In this document: positions 36,722-44,768 of the stretch, in pieces
How the letters are laid out: each line of letters begins with the position of its first letter
Numbering within the stretch: position 1 is the first letter of the stretch
Source: Aurantiacibacter arachoides
GTDB taxonomy: Bacteria; Pseudomonadota; Alphaproteobacteria; Sphingomonadales; Sphingomonadaceae
Assembly (NCBI RefSeq): GCF_009827335.1
Contig: NZ_WTYH01000001.1
Span: forward strand, 1,674,001-1,738,000
Reading direction: 5' to 3'
Length of the DNA: 64,000 nucleotides
The notes under the pieces: generated by a model
Seen by the model: the letters and a program-made list of their open reading frames with translations, nothing else
What the model was told of the DNA's origin: nothing
The model's database searches: none
Program-made: the position numbers and the translations under genes

Positions 36722-37673
36722 GTGGCAGGTGGTCGAGGGTATCGGCGAACACCGCGCGCTGTTGATGGATGGCGGCCGCGCCATTGCCGCGCGGGTGGAC
36801 TGGCCCGGCGAACTGGTGCCCGGACAGGTGGAAGACGTGCTCCTGCTCCAGCGCCAGCGCGGCTCCTCGCGCGGCAGCGTGCGGTTCGCCAGCGGCGAGA
36901 TCGCCTGGGTGGACCGCCTGCCCAAGGACGCCAGCGAAGGGGCGCGCATCCGCGTCGAGGTCGTCCGCGGGGCATTGCGTGAACCGGGCCGCGCCAAGCC
37001 CGCCCTGGTCCGCCCCTCCACTGCCGCACCGCGAGCCGCCCTTGCGCTGGCGGAGCGCCTTGACGCCAGGGTCGTGCGCGCTTTCGGCGCGGGTGAATGG
37101 GACGAGATCTGGCATACCGCGTGGAGCGGGAAGTATGCCTTTGCGGGCGGAGAACTCACCTTCAGTCCCACGCCGGCGATGGTGCTGGTGGATGTCGACG
37201 GTGACCAATCGCCGCGCGCGCTGGCGCTGGCGAGCGTGCCGCACCTTGCCGAGGCGATCAGGCTGCTCGACCTGTCGGGATCGATCGGCATCGACTTTCC
37301 CACCCTGCCCTCGCGCGCCGATCGCAAGGCATTGGATGCGGCGCTGGCCGCAGCCCTGGGGGAATGGCCGCACGAGCGGACCGCCATGAACGGCTTCGGC
37401 TTCGTCCAGATCGTGGCGCGCAGGCAGGCGCCCTCGCTGCTGGAGAGGGTGCAGTTCGATCCGGTGGGCGCGATCGCCCGCCTCGCCATCAATCACGCTG
37501 CCGCGCTGGAAGGGCCGGGAACCACGTTGATCGCGGCGCATCCCGCCGTCATCGCTGCCTTGCGCGCGGAGTGGCTTGAGCGGCTGCGGTTGCAGACGGC
37601 GCGCGGCGTCGAACTGCGGGCCGATCCGGCGGTTGCCCTAGAGGGGTGGCATACCCAGATTGTCCCCGCATGA
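36714..37673 (+). CDS. short RNase E/G-family ribonuclease (catalytic core only)
   Basis: About 319 aa, against about 490 for RNase G and more for RNase E. The S1-like start (HRALLMDGGRAIAARVDWPG) is present. MVLVDVDGD and IGIDFPTLP align with the two catalytic-Asp motifs VAIDIN and VIDF of RNase E. HERTAMNGFGFVQIVARRQAPSL matches the QISRFGLLEMSRQR motif. The zinc-link CPxC and the small domain are absent, so it probably does not form the usual tetramer. A TTG start at 36714 overlaps the maf stop; a GTG a few codons later is possible. Confidence 0.82.
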   Translation: MPEWQVVEGIGEHRALLMDGGRAIAARVDWPGELVPGQVEDVLLLQRQRGSSRGSVRFASGEIAWVDRLPKDASEGARIRVEVVRGALREPGRAKPALVRPSTAAPRAALALAERLDARVVRAFGAGEWDEIWHTAWSGKYAFAGGELTFSPTPAMVLVDVDGDQSPRALALASVPHLAEAIRLLDLSGSIGIDFPTLPSRADRKALDAALAAALGEWPHERTAMNGFGFVQIVARRQAPSLLERVQFDPVGAIARLAINHAAALEGPGTTLIAAHPAVIAALRAEWLERLRLQTARGVELRADPAVALEGWHTQIVPA

Positions 37674-37840
37674 CCTCTACCCGCAAAGCCTGTCCGATCT
37701 GCCGGAAGCCGCGTGACCCCGAGCACGCCCCGTTCTGCTCGACCCGCTGTCGTGACATCGACCTGTCGCGCTGGTTCGGCGAGGACTACGCCGTGCCCGG
37801 CCCCCCTGCCGCTCCGGACGAGATCGCGCACGAGGATTAG
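37670..37840 (+). CDS. yacG: DNA gyrase inhibitor YacG (zinc-binding)
   Basis: 56-aa zinc-finger protein that binds GyrB and inhibits supercoiling. Four cysteines in CPIC and FCSTRC, followed by DIDLSRWFGEDYAVPG, are exactly the YacG signature. The start at ATG 37670 overlaps the RNase stop (ATGA); a longer frame to 37646 lacks support. Confidence 0.95.
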   Translation: MTSTRKACPICRKPRDPEHAPFCSTRCRDIDLSRWFGEDYAVPGPPAAPDEIAHED

Positions 37841-37844
37841 GGTC

Positions 37845-37873
37845 TTGCCAAGGCCGCGCCGCTTCGCCATAGG
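37845..37873 (+). promoter_or_regulatory. predicted tRNA-Phe promoter
   Basis: TTGCCA (37845-37850), 17-nt spacer, CATAGG (37868-37873), starting just after the yacG stop. Confidence 0.45.
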
Positions 37874-37925
37874 CGCGCTTCATTCGCTCGCCGGTCGCCC
37901 CGATGATGACCGTGCGCGATGGTGT

Positions 37926-38000
37926 GCCTGGGTAGCTCAGGGGTAGAGCAGACGACTGAAAATCGTCGTGTCGGTGGTTCAAATCCGCCCCCGGGCACCA
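37926..38000 (+). tRNA. tRNA-Phe (GAA)
   Basis: 75 nt with encoded CCA. Acceptor GCCTGGG pairs with CCCGGGC, discriminator A. The anticodon arm is GACGA/TCGTC with loop CTGAAAA, giving anticodon GAA at 37958-37960. T arm GGTGG-TTCAAAT-CCGCC. It sits between yacG and the ferredoxin gene, which ends 16 nt beyond. Confidence 0.97.
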
Positions 38001-38015
38001 TCCCCTGAGCGAAGA

Positions 38016-38336
38016 TCAGCCTTGATGTTCCGGTGTCGTCACGGTCATCCCGTCAAGTTCGGGCGTGATGGCGATCTGGCACGACAGGCGCGAGTTGGGA
38101 GCGCGGTCGTCCGCGAAATCGAGCAGCGCGTCCTCGTCCTCGCCCATGTCACCCGTAAACGGCAGACAGGCCGCCTCCACGAACACGTGACAGGTCGCGC
38201 AGGCGGCCATGCCACCGCATTCGGCCACAACACCGGGTATGCCGTTGTCTCGCGCCGCGCGCATCAGCGTGCTGCCAGGCTCTGCCTCGACCTGCCGCGC
38301 CGTGCCGGCGTGGTCGATGAACGTTATCGCCACCAT
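38016..38336 (-). CDS. adrenodoxin-type [2Fe-2S] ferredoxin
   Basis: 106 aa. The cluster ligands lie in ECGGMAACATCHVFV (C-x5-C-x2-C) and a distal SCQI, the adrenodoxin/putidaredoxin spacing. The start at ATG 38336 is preferred, since GGAGG lies 7-8 nt upstream; a GTG one codon earlier is possible. It overlaps the Rieske oxygenase stop, so it is the likely electron donor to that enzyme. A ferredoxin of this class is unlike the fused reductase-ferredoxin VanB of classical vanillate demethylase. No ferredoxin reductase is in the window. Confidence 0.92.
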   Translation of the reverse strand: MVAITFIDHAGTARQVEAEPGSTLMRAARDNGIPGVVAECGGMAACATCHVFVEAACLPFTGDMGEDEDALLDFADDRAPNSRLSCQIAITPELDGMTVTTPEHQG

Positions 38337-39382
38337 CACGCGTCCTCCGTCGCAGCGGGCGCCGCGTGGGCACGGGCATATTTGCGCACCGCGCGCCGCG
38401 CCATCATGCGCGCGGCGTCGGCGGCGTTGTCGAACAGGCGGTCTTCGCCCAGTTCGTCGACGCGGAGCTGCTGCGCCTCGATGAACACCTTGTCCTCGGC
38501 AATGGCCTGCTGGATCTGCGCGTAGATCACCTCGGTCGCCTGCGGATCGTCGGTGGCGTGGCCGTTCTGGACGGACCAGAAGTAATAGCAGCTGCTCTCG
38601 GTCGCCGGGGTGGCGGAATGGAAGATGCGCATGTCGAAACGGGGCGCAGGTGCGCTCGCCCGCTCGCTACCGGCGGGCACGCCGCCCGAATACTGCAACA
38701 CCGTGCTCGGCGCCACGAAGTCGAACTCCTGCCAGCGGTCGATCCGCTCGGGCAGCTCGGGCACGCAGGCGGAATAGGCGGGCGGCGGCGGCGCGCCGCG
38801 CATCAGCCGTTCGAACCGCAGGCCGCCCGGTGCTGGCTTCAGCGCGCTTTCCGCCACCATGTGCACGTTGGGATCGGACCCGCCCACCGTGCCCCCGTGT
38901 ACGTAGGCAAGGTGCGTCGCGTCGAGGAGGTTGTCGGCGATGAGCATGTAGTTGCCAGCCACCGGCGCCATCGCGAACTTGGCCGGCCAGGCGGGATCGC
39001 GGTGGAACGGATAATCGACGATCAATGACGGGTCGGCCCGTTCAGGATCGCCGTGCCATAACCACACGATGTCGTCCCTTTCCACCACCGGAAAGCTCTT
39101 GACCCGCGCGTTCGCCGGGATCGTTTCCTGATTGGGGATTTTCGTGCAGATCCCGTCGCAGCCGAAGACAACGCCGTGATAGTTGCAGCGAATACCCTCC
39201 GGCACCACCGTGCCGAGACTGAGGGGCGCGCCACGGTGGGCGCAGCTGTCGATCAGGGCGCAGGCCTTTCCGTCAAGCGAGCGGTAAAGCACCACGGGAA
39301 AATCAAACAGTCGCCGCGCCAGAGGCGACGGTGTCACCTCGTGCGACCAGGCACCCACATACCATGCGTTTTCAACGATCAT
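38336..39382 (-). CDS. Rieske non-haem iron oxygenase, VanA/LigX/DdmC-like
   Basis: About 348 aa. The Rieske [2Fe-2S] centre shows CAHRGAPLSLG and CNYHGVVFGCDG. NLLDATHLAYVHGGTVG carries the mononuclear-iron His-x4-His ligands of vanillate O-demethylase-like enzymes. The start at ATG 39382 is set by GGAGAG 4 nt upstream and gives the family opening IVENAWYVGAW; the TTG at 39409 is rejected. Enzymes of this group remove O-methyl groups from aryl ethers (vanillate, dehydrodivanillate, dicamba). The actual substrate is not predictable. Confidence 0.9.
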   Translation of the reverse strand: MIVENAWYVGAWSHEVTPSPLARRLFDFPVVLYRSLDGKACALIDSCAHRGAPLSLGTVVPEGIRCNYHGVVFGCDGICTKIPNQETIPANARVKSFPVVERDDIVWLWHGDPERADPSLIVDYPFHRDPAWPAKFAMAPVAGNYMLIADNLLDATHLAYVHGGTVGGSDPNVHMVAESALKPAPGGLRFERLMRGAPPPPAYSACVPELPERIDRWQEFDFVAPSTVLQYSGGVPAGSERASAPAPRFDMRIFHSATPATESSCYYFWSVQNGHATDDPQATEVIYAQIQQAIAEDKVFIEAQQLRVDELGEDRLFDNAADAARMMARRAVRKYARAHAAPAATEDA

Positions 39383-39398
39383 TTCGCTCTCCAATTTT

Positions 39399-39423
39399 GC
39401 AATTCTCAATATGCGATAATTGC
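39399..39423. promoter_or_regulatory. candidate operator between Rieske oxygenase and IclR genes
   Basis: Perfect inverted repeat GCAATT-N13-AATTGC. It covers the predicted -10 of the oxygenase promoter and a GATAAT -10-like box (39415-39420) facing the iclR gene. Confidence 0.4.
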
Positions 39424-39434
39424 GCCCCTTGCAA
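39406..39434 (-). promoter_or_regulatory. predicted promoter of Rieske oxygenase-ferredoxin operon
   Basis: On the minus strand TTGCAA (39429-39434), 17-nt spacer, TATTGA (39406-39411), leaving a short leader with a GGAG ribosome site. Confidence 0.4.
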
Positions 39435-39453
39435 ATCTTAATCCAGTGCCGTT

Positions 39454-40266
39454 ATGTCCCGTGTGGAGAGAGGGGATCGGAAACAGACCATGGCGACAAC
39501 CGCCGATCGCGTGCTGGGCCTGCTGTCGCTGTTCACCGAACAGCGCGCCCGCTGGACGGTGGAGGAAGCGGCCGAGGTGCTGACGATCCCCACCAGTACC
39601 GCCTATCGTTATTTTCGCAGCCTGGCCGAGGCCGAATTGCTGTCGTCTGACATGCCGGGCAGCTACGTGCTCGGGCCCGCGGTGTGTGCGCTGGATCGCG
39701 CGATGCTGGTCAACGATCCCTTCATCAATGCCGCCGCGGGGGAAATGAGCCGCCTGGCCGCCGATCATCCCGACACGATCGTCCTGCTCACCCGCCTATA
39801 TCGCGACACCGTGATGTGCGTGCACCGCGAGGGGGACCGGCTGGCCGCTGATGGCTACGAGCGCGGGCGACCGATGCCGCTGGATCGCGGCGCGGCATCC
39901 AAGGTGATCCTCGCCAACCTCTCGCCCCGCCAGTTCCGCGCCCTTGCCCGCACCAAAAGCGCCGGGGAAGGCATCGGCGCGCCGCGCCTGCAGGACGCGC
40001 TCCGTGGCATTCGCGCGCAGGGTTATGCCATCACCAAGGGGGAGATCGACCCCGACAAGATCGGCCTCTCAGTCCCGGTCCTGCGTGACGACAACAGCGT
40101 GGAAGGCAGCCTATCCTTCGTTCTGCGCAAGAGTTCGCTATGCGACGAACATCAGCTGCTGGCCGAGCTCATTCGCGGACGCAAGGCAATCGAAGGCAAT
40201 CTGCTGCTGGCCCGGTTGCGCGCGACGCACAGCGATACCAGTGGAGCTGACGACCCGACCGAATAG
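39454..40266 (+). CDS. IclR-family transcriptional regulator
   Basis: 270 aa from ATG 39454, or 258 from ATG 39490; neither has a strong ribosome site. The N-terminal winged helix is DRVLGLLSLFTEQRARWTVEEAAEVLTIPTSTAYRYFRSLAEAELL. The C-terminal effector domain has YRDTVMCVHREGD, RGAASKVILANLSPRQ and AITKGEIDPDKIGLSVPVL. IclR proteins usually sense aromatic acids or their breakdown products. Divergent from the Rieske operon and upstream of a TonB receptor, it most likely controls both. Confidence 0.92.
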   Translation: MSRVERGDRKQTMATTADRVLGLLSLFTEQRARWTVEEAAEVLTIPTSTAYRYFRSLAEAELLSSDMPGSYVLGPAVCALDRAMLVNDPFINAAAGEMSRLAADHPDTIVLLTRLYRDTVMCVHREGDRLAADGYERGRPMPLDRGAASKVILANLSPRQFRALARTKSAGEGIGAPRLQDALRGIRAQGYAITKGEIDPDKIGLSVPVLRDDNSVEGSLSFVLRKSSLCDEHQLLAELIRGRKAIEGNLLLARLRATHSDTSGADDPTE

Positions 40267-40282
40267 GAAATTCGCGCACAAG

Positions 40283-40296
40283 ATTTCTCATGAAAT
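40283..40296. promoter_or_regulatory. candidate regulatory palindrome upstream of TonB receptor
   Basis: ATTTC-TCAT-GAAAT, a perfect inverted repeat about 100 nt before the receptor start, in the range of IclR-family sites. Confidence 0.35.
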
Positions 40297-40307
40297 GATA
40301 TATGGCG

Positions 40308-40336
40308 TTGACGCCGCCCGTGCTCGTCCCTTACCC
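40308..40336 (+). promoter_or_regulatory. possible promoter of TonB receptor
   Basis: TTGACG (40308-40313), 17-nt spacer, TTACCC (40331-40336). Good -35, poor -10; the palindrome at 40283-40296 would lie just upstream, an activator-like position. Confidence 0.3.
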
Positions 40337-40383
40337 TTGGCGGCAAGGAGCGAAAGATGCGCTTCACCTACGGAGAGGTACTC

Positions 40384-42861
40384 ATGATCGCCAAACTGCT
40401 CGGCTCGGCGTGCGCCGCCGCCATCTGCCTGACCCTCGTTCCCGCCGCTGCCGCGCAGGATGTTCCGCCGGAACAGCAGGACAACGATCGCGATGCCGAC
40501 TTTTCCGGGGCCATCATCGTCACCGCCCAGCGGCGCGAGGAATCGCTGCAGGACACTGCCATCGCCGTGACCGCGCTGGGTGGCGATCGTTTGCAGAACC
40601 AGCAGGTGACCACGTTGCAGGATCTGCAGGTGGCCGTGCCGGCCGTAACCTTCGGCAACGACTTCAACATGGCCAAGGTGTTCATCCGCGGCGTGGGCGC
40701 CAACACCTCCACCACCGGCAGTTCCACCGGCGTGGCGCTGCACGTCGACGGTGTCTACGTCGCCCGCGCCGAGGCACAGCTGACCTCGCTGTTCGATCTC
40801 GAACGGGTCGAGGTGCTGCGCGGGCCGCAGGGCACGCTGTACGGGCGCAACGCCGTCGGCGGCTCGATCAACCTCATCACCGCCCGGCCGACCGATTACT
40901 TCACCGGCTACGTGCGCGGCACCTACGGCAACTACAACCGCTTCATCGGCGAGGCGGCGATCGGCGGCCCGATCGTGGACGGCGTGCGGTTCCGCGTGGC
41001 CGGCATGTCGCAGCAGGGCGATGGCTTCGGCGAAAATCCGGTTACCGGGCAGGACGTGGACGACATGAACCGCTGGATGGGCCGCGCCCACCTGGAAGTC
41101 GATCTGGGCGCCACCGGCGAACTACTGCTGACCGGCGAGTATTTCCGCCAGAACGACAGCGCGGGCGCGGTCCACTACCTGGCCCCGTCGTTCCCCGGCG
41201 TGCCGCGCCTCGCCCCGCTGGGCGTGGGCGGCTACGCCGTCGAGCCGCGCGATCTCGCCAGCGAGATCCAGCCGGGCACCGACACCGAAAGCTACGCCTT
41301 TACCGGACACCTGTCCTTCGACATCAGTGACAGCATCTCCATCGCCAACATCGCCAGCTACCGCGATTTCCAGAGCAAGCTGTATCAGGATCTCGACCTG
41401 TCGGGCGTGGTCAACGGCTTCACCGTCAACGGCCGCCCGTCCACCGTGCAGCGGCGCACGATCGATGCGGAACAGTTCAGCAACGAATTGCAGCTCACCT
41501 ATTCATCCGACCTCGTCGACGGCGTGCTGGGCGGGTTCTATTTCCACGAGGTGCAGCACCCGATCGACAGCCTGGGCCTCGGCCGGGAAACGGGCGTGCC
41601 GACCAACACGGCCATTCTGGCACGCGACAACGTGCCGCTCGATCGCGCCTATTTCCTCTGCGGATTCCAGCCTGACGGAACCACCGGCGGCAACACCCTG
41701 CAAACGCCCAAGCGCGTGTGCACCCGGTCCAACCTGACCACCGATGCCTGGGCCGTGTTCGGGCAGGCGACCTTCGATGTCGGCCAGCTGGTTTCGGGCC
41801 TGGACGGCTTCTCGGTCCGGCTTGGCGGCCGGTTCAGCCATGAAAAGGTCATCAGCGAGAACCCCGGCATCGTGATCCGCTATGCCGCAGGCGCGCCCAA
41901 CAACGCGCTGCCCACGCTGGTGGCGACCGAGGAAGGCACCCACACCGAACGCACGTTCGAGGATTTCAGCCCCGAATTCGGCCTGCAGTATCGCCCCAAC
42001 CCCGACCTGCTGCTGTATTACACCTATTCCGAAGGCTTCAAGGCCGGCTCTGGCGAGAACGCCTTTGCCAGCACGACCATCGTCGATCCGGAATACATTT
42101 CCAACCACGAGGTCGGCGTGAAGTACACCTTCATGGATGGCCGTCTGAACGCCAGCCTCACCGGTTTCAGCTACGATCTGGAAGGGTTGCAGCTCAACAA
42201 GACGATCTCCGGCGGGCCGACCGGTTACACCACCGTGTTCGACAATGCCGCCGACTCCTCGGCCAGCGGTATCGAGTTCGAGTTGTTCGGCAGCCCGTTC
42301 GATGGCTTCCGGTTCAGCAGCGCCGTATCCTATACCGACGCGAGCTTCGGCGATTACGTGACGATCGACCCGTTCCGGCCCGCCAACGTCGCCGGCGGCA
42401 CGCCCTTCAACGCGGTGACCAATCCCGATCCCACCGCCTTTGGCGCGCCCTGCGACAGCCCGGACGACCTGGCCACCACGCCGACGTGCGAGATCAACCT
42501 TGCCGGCAACGCCTTGCGCAATACGCCCGAATGGTCGGTCAACACCCACCTCGAATACGATCTGCCGTTCGAACTGGGCAGCGGCGGCATCGTGACGGCG
42601 CAAACCGATGTCAGCTACCGCAGCCAGATCTACTTCACCGAGTTCGAGCGTGAGATCGAAGGGTCTGACCCCTACGCCCTGGTCGATGCCGCCTTGCGCT
42701 ACGAAAGCGGCGATGGCGACTTCACAGCGTCCCTGTGGGTGCGCAACCTGTTTGACACGGACCGCAAGAGCAGCACCTTTGCCCTCGCTACGGGTCGCCT
42801 GATCGGGGCGACCTACTTGCCGCCGCGCACCTTTGGCGTCACCGCTGGCTACGAATTCTAG
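40384..42861 (+). CDS. TonB-dependent outer-membrane receptor
   Basis: 825 aa. The start at ATG 40384 follows GGAGAGG and gives a clean signal peptide ending AAAAQ; an ATG at 40357 also has a GGAG and is the alternative. The plug domain shows IIVTAQRREESLQDTAIAVTALGG, VFIRGVGAN, VALHVDGVYVAR and LERVEVLRGPQGTLYGRNAVGGSINLIT. The barrel has YYTYSEGFKAGS and ends in an aromatic YEF. This plug type dominates in sphingomonads and imports aromatic or plant-derived compounds among others. Context suggests uptake of the substrate of the neighbouring Rieske oxygenase. Confidence 0.94.
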   Translation: MIAKLLGSACAAAICLTLVPAAAAQDVPPEQQDNDRDADFSGAIIVTAQRREESLQDTAIAVTALGGDRLQNQQVTTLQDLQVAVPAVTFGNDFNMAKVFIRGVGANTSTTGSSTGVALHVDGVYVARAEAQLTSLFDLERVEVLRGPQGTLYGRNAVGGSINLITARPTDYFTGYVRGTYGNYNRFIGEAAIGGPIVDGVRFRVAGMSQQGDGFGENPVTGQDVDDMNRWMGRAHLEVDLGATGELLLTGEYFRQNDSAGAVHYLAPSFPGVPRLAPLGVGGYAVEPRDLASEIQPGTDTESYAFTGHLSFDISDSISIANIASYRDFQSKLYQDLDLSGVVNGFTVNGRPSTVQRRTIDAEQFSNELQLTYSSDLVDGVLGGFYFHEVQHPIDSLGLGRETGVPTNTAILARDNVPLDRAYFLCGFQPDGTTGGNTLQTPKRVCTRSNLTTDAWAVFGQATFDVGQLVSGLDGFSVRLGGRFSHEKVISENPGIVIRYAAGAPNNALPTLVATEEGTHTERTFEDFSPEFGLQYRPNPDLLLYYTYSEGFKAGSGENAFASTTIVDPEYISNHEVGVKYTFMDGRLNASLTGFSYDLEGLQLNKTISGGPTGYTTVFDNAADSSASGIEFELFGSPFDGFRFSSAVSYTDASFGDYVTIDPFRPANVAGGTPFNAVTNPDPTAFGAPCDSPDDLATTPTCEINLAGNALRNTPEWSVNTHLEYDLPFELGSGGIVTAQTDVSYRSQIYFTEFEREIEGSDPYALVDAALRYESGDGDFTASLWVRNLFDTDRKSSTFALATGRLIGATYLPPRTFGVTAGYEF

Positions 42862-42898
42862 GTCAAGGACGAGCCACTGCAAACTGCCTGAAGGGGAA

Positions 42899-42927
42899 CC
42901 CGGGATGCGGCGGACCGTAGTCCCGGG
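42899..42927 (+). terminator. hairpin after the TonB receptor
   Basis: CCCGGGA pairs with TCCCGGG around a 15-nt loop, 38 nt past the receptor stop. No U-tract follows. Confidence 0.3.
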
Positions 42928-42988
42928 GATGGCGGCGCGCAGGCGACCGCCGATGGCAAACCCTTCTGTTCGATAAGGACTCCAGTTC

Positions 42989-43591
42989 ATGGCCCGCATC
43001 CTCGTCCTCTATTATTCCTCCTACGGTCACGTCGCCAAGATGGCCGAAGCCGTCGCGCAAGGGGTGCGAGAGGCCGGGCACGAGGCCGACATCCGCCATG
43101 TTCCCGAAACCGCGCCCGAGGACGTGGTGAAGGCGGCCGGATTCCAGAAGATGGAAGGCCACGCCTGTATCGAAGGACCAGACAAGCTGGCCGAATACGA
43201 CGGCATCGTCGTCGGCTCTCCCACGCGGTACGGCCGCATGGCGAGCCAGATGGCCAGCTTCTGGGACCAGACCGGCGGCCTGTGGATGAAGGGCGCGCTT
43301 GTCGGCAAGGTGGGCGCGGTGTTCACGTCCACCGCCAGCCAGCATGGCGGGCAGGAGACGACCTGCTTCTCCATGATTACCAACCTGCTGCACATGGGCT
43401 GCACCATCGTCGGGCTGGACTACGGTTTCGATGGCCAGAACGGCGTGGACGAGGTGAAGGGCGGCACACCTTACGGCGCGTCCACAATCGCCGGCGGCGA
43501 CGGCAGCCGCCAGCCGAGCGAGGTTGAACTTGCCGGTGCCCGTTACCTCGGCAAGCGGGTGGCAGACACCGCGGCCAAGCTCCACGATTGA
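42989..43591 (+). CDS. wrbA: NAD(P)H:quinone oxidoreductase, WrbA type IV
   Basis: 200-aa flavodoxin-like enzyme reducing quinones to hydroquinones in two-electron steps. The FMN phosphate loop is [34 protein letters not shown] and [12 protein letters not shown] are the WrbA signatures. AAGGACTCC precedes ATG 42989. It follows the TonB receptor by 127 nt and could protect against quinones formed from catechol-type products, but co-transcription is unproven. Confidence 0.94.
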   Translation: MARILVLYYSSYGHVAKMAEAVAQGVREAGHEADIRHVPETAPEDVVKAAGFQKMEGHACIEGPDKLAEYDGIVVGSPTRYGRMASQMASFWDQTGGLWMKGALVGKVGAVFTSTASQHGGQETTCFSMITNLLHMGCTIVGLDYGFDGQNGVDEVKGGTPYGASTIAGGDGSRQPSEVELAGARYLGKRVADTAAKLHD

Positions 43592-43722
43592 ACCGGCGCT
43601 GCGGCGCGCAAGCGCGGTGCTGTTCAGCGTGCTGGTGCAGCGCTCGACGCTGGGCCGGGTGATGAATCGCGACAAGGTGCCCCACGATGGCCGCGACGAG
43701 GCGATAGGGAAGCTGGGCTAGA

Positions 43723-43751
43723 TTGCTCTGCCCCCCGCCTTCGTGTATAGG
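43723..43751 (+). promoter_or_regulatory. predicted purC promoter
   Basis: TTGCTC (43723-43728), 17-nt spacer, TATAGG (43746-43751), with a leader of about 65 nt to ATG 43824. The rest of the 232-nt gap after wrbA holds nothing else I can support. Confidence 0.45.
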
Positions 43752-43823
43752 CCCGCCCCATCCGCGCCCCGAGCTTTGCGAAGCCGGGGCGCTCGTGTTT
43801 CAAGAGCTCGAAAGGCTTTGCCC

Positions 43824-44630
43824 ATGTCCCGTCGCCGCCAGATCTACGAAGGCAAGGCCAAGATCCTTTACGAAGGTCCGGAGCCGGGCACGATCATCCA
43901 GTATTTCAAGGACGACGCCACCGCATTCAACGCCCAGAAGAAGGGCACGATCAACGGCAAGGGCGTGATCAACAACCGCATCAGCGAACACGTCTTCACG
44001 CGGCTGGCGCACATCGGCATTCCCACCCACTTCATCCGCCGCCTGAACATGCGCGAGCAGCTGGTCCGCCAGGTGGAGATCATCCCGCTGGAAGTGGTCG
44101 TGCGCAACGTCGCCGCCGGCTCCATCGCCAAGCGCCTCGGCATCGAGGAGGGCGAGATGCTGCCGCACACCATCATCGAATACTACCTGAAGGACGACGC
44201 ACTGGGCGATCCGATGGTGGCGGAGGAACACATCGCCGCCTTCAACTGGGCCGGTCACGACGAGATGCAGGACATCGCCGCCATGGCGATCCGGGTGAAC
44301 GATTTCATGTCCGGCATGTTCGCCGCAATCAACATCCGCCTGATCGACTTCAAGCTGGAATTCGGGCGCATTTACGATGGCGATTACAGCCGGGTGATCC
44401 TGGCTGACGAGATCAGCCCGGACAACTGCCGCCTGTGGGACTTCACCACCAACGAGAAGCTCGACAAGGATCGCTTCCGCCGCGACCTTGGGGGTGAGGA
44501 AGAAGCCTATCAGGAGGTCGCCCGCCGGATGGGCCTGCTGAATGGCGAGGACAATTCTCCGGGCGAGGTGCTGGACATGGACGCCCACCGCTCGCGCCTG
44601 CGCACGCCAGCACCCAAGCCCAAGAAGTAA
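43824..44630 (+). CDS. purC: SAICAR synthetase (phosphoribosylaminoimidazole-succinocarboxamide synthase)
   Basis: Purine synthesis: joins CAIR and aspartate using ATP. 268 aa. [29 protein letters not shown] is the ATP-binding N-terminus. Further signatures are [22 protein letters not shown] and [14 protein letters not shown]. The start at ATG 43824 gives the normal opening; the longer frame to 43743 overlaps the promoter region and is rejected. Other pur genes in the window lie 4 and 15 kb away. Confidence 0.95.
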   Translation: MSRRRQIYEGKAKILYEGPEPGTIIQYFKDDATAFNAQKKGTINGKGVINNRISEHVFTRLAHIGIPTHFIRRLNMREQLVRQVEIIPLEVVVRNVAAGSIAKRLGIEEGEMLPHTIIEYYLKDDALGDPMVAEEHIAAFNWAGHDEMQDIAAMAIRVNDFMSGMFAAINIRLIDFKLEFGRIYDGDYSRVILADEISPDNCRLWDFTTNEKLDKDRFRRDLGGEEEAYQEVARRMGLLNGEDNSPGEVLDMDAHRSRLRTPAPKPKK

Positions 44631-44661
44631 TTCAGCGCGCGGCCTTTTTTCCCGGCCGCTG

Positions 44662-44690
44662 TTGCCGAACGTTCATCCGATCTGCATAGT
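44662..44690 (+). promoter_or_regulatory. predicted promoter of the M16 peptidase gene
   Basis: TTGCCG (44662-44667), 17-nt spacer, CATAGT (44685-44690), about 80 nt before ATG 44769. Confidence 0.4.
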
Positions 44691-44768
44691 ATGCGCCATC
44701 CGAACGGGGGTGAGAGCGAAGCTGCGCGTCCCTGTTCCTCACCCAATTGCAACGGGGGTTCGCAAACC

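Noticed and set aside
37926-42988. Genomic island integrated at tRNA-Phe
   Set aside because: The catabolic unit starts right after the tRNA, but I found no direct repeat of the tRNA 3' end at the other border, no integrase, and no obvious change in composition.
43524-43721. Possible small ORF overlapping the end of wrbA
   Set aside because: The C-terminal part (STLGRVMNRDKVPHDGRDEAI) looks faintly protein-like, but there is no ribosome site, it overlaps wrbA in another frame, and I recognise no family. Possibly a gene remnant.
44639-44659. GCGGCC/GGCCGC hairpin after purC as terminator
   Set aside because: The T-run is in the loop rather than after the stem, so it does not fit an intrinsic terminator.
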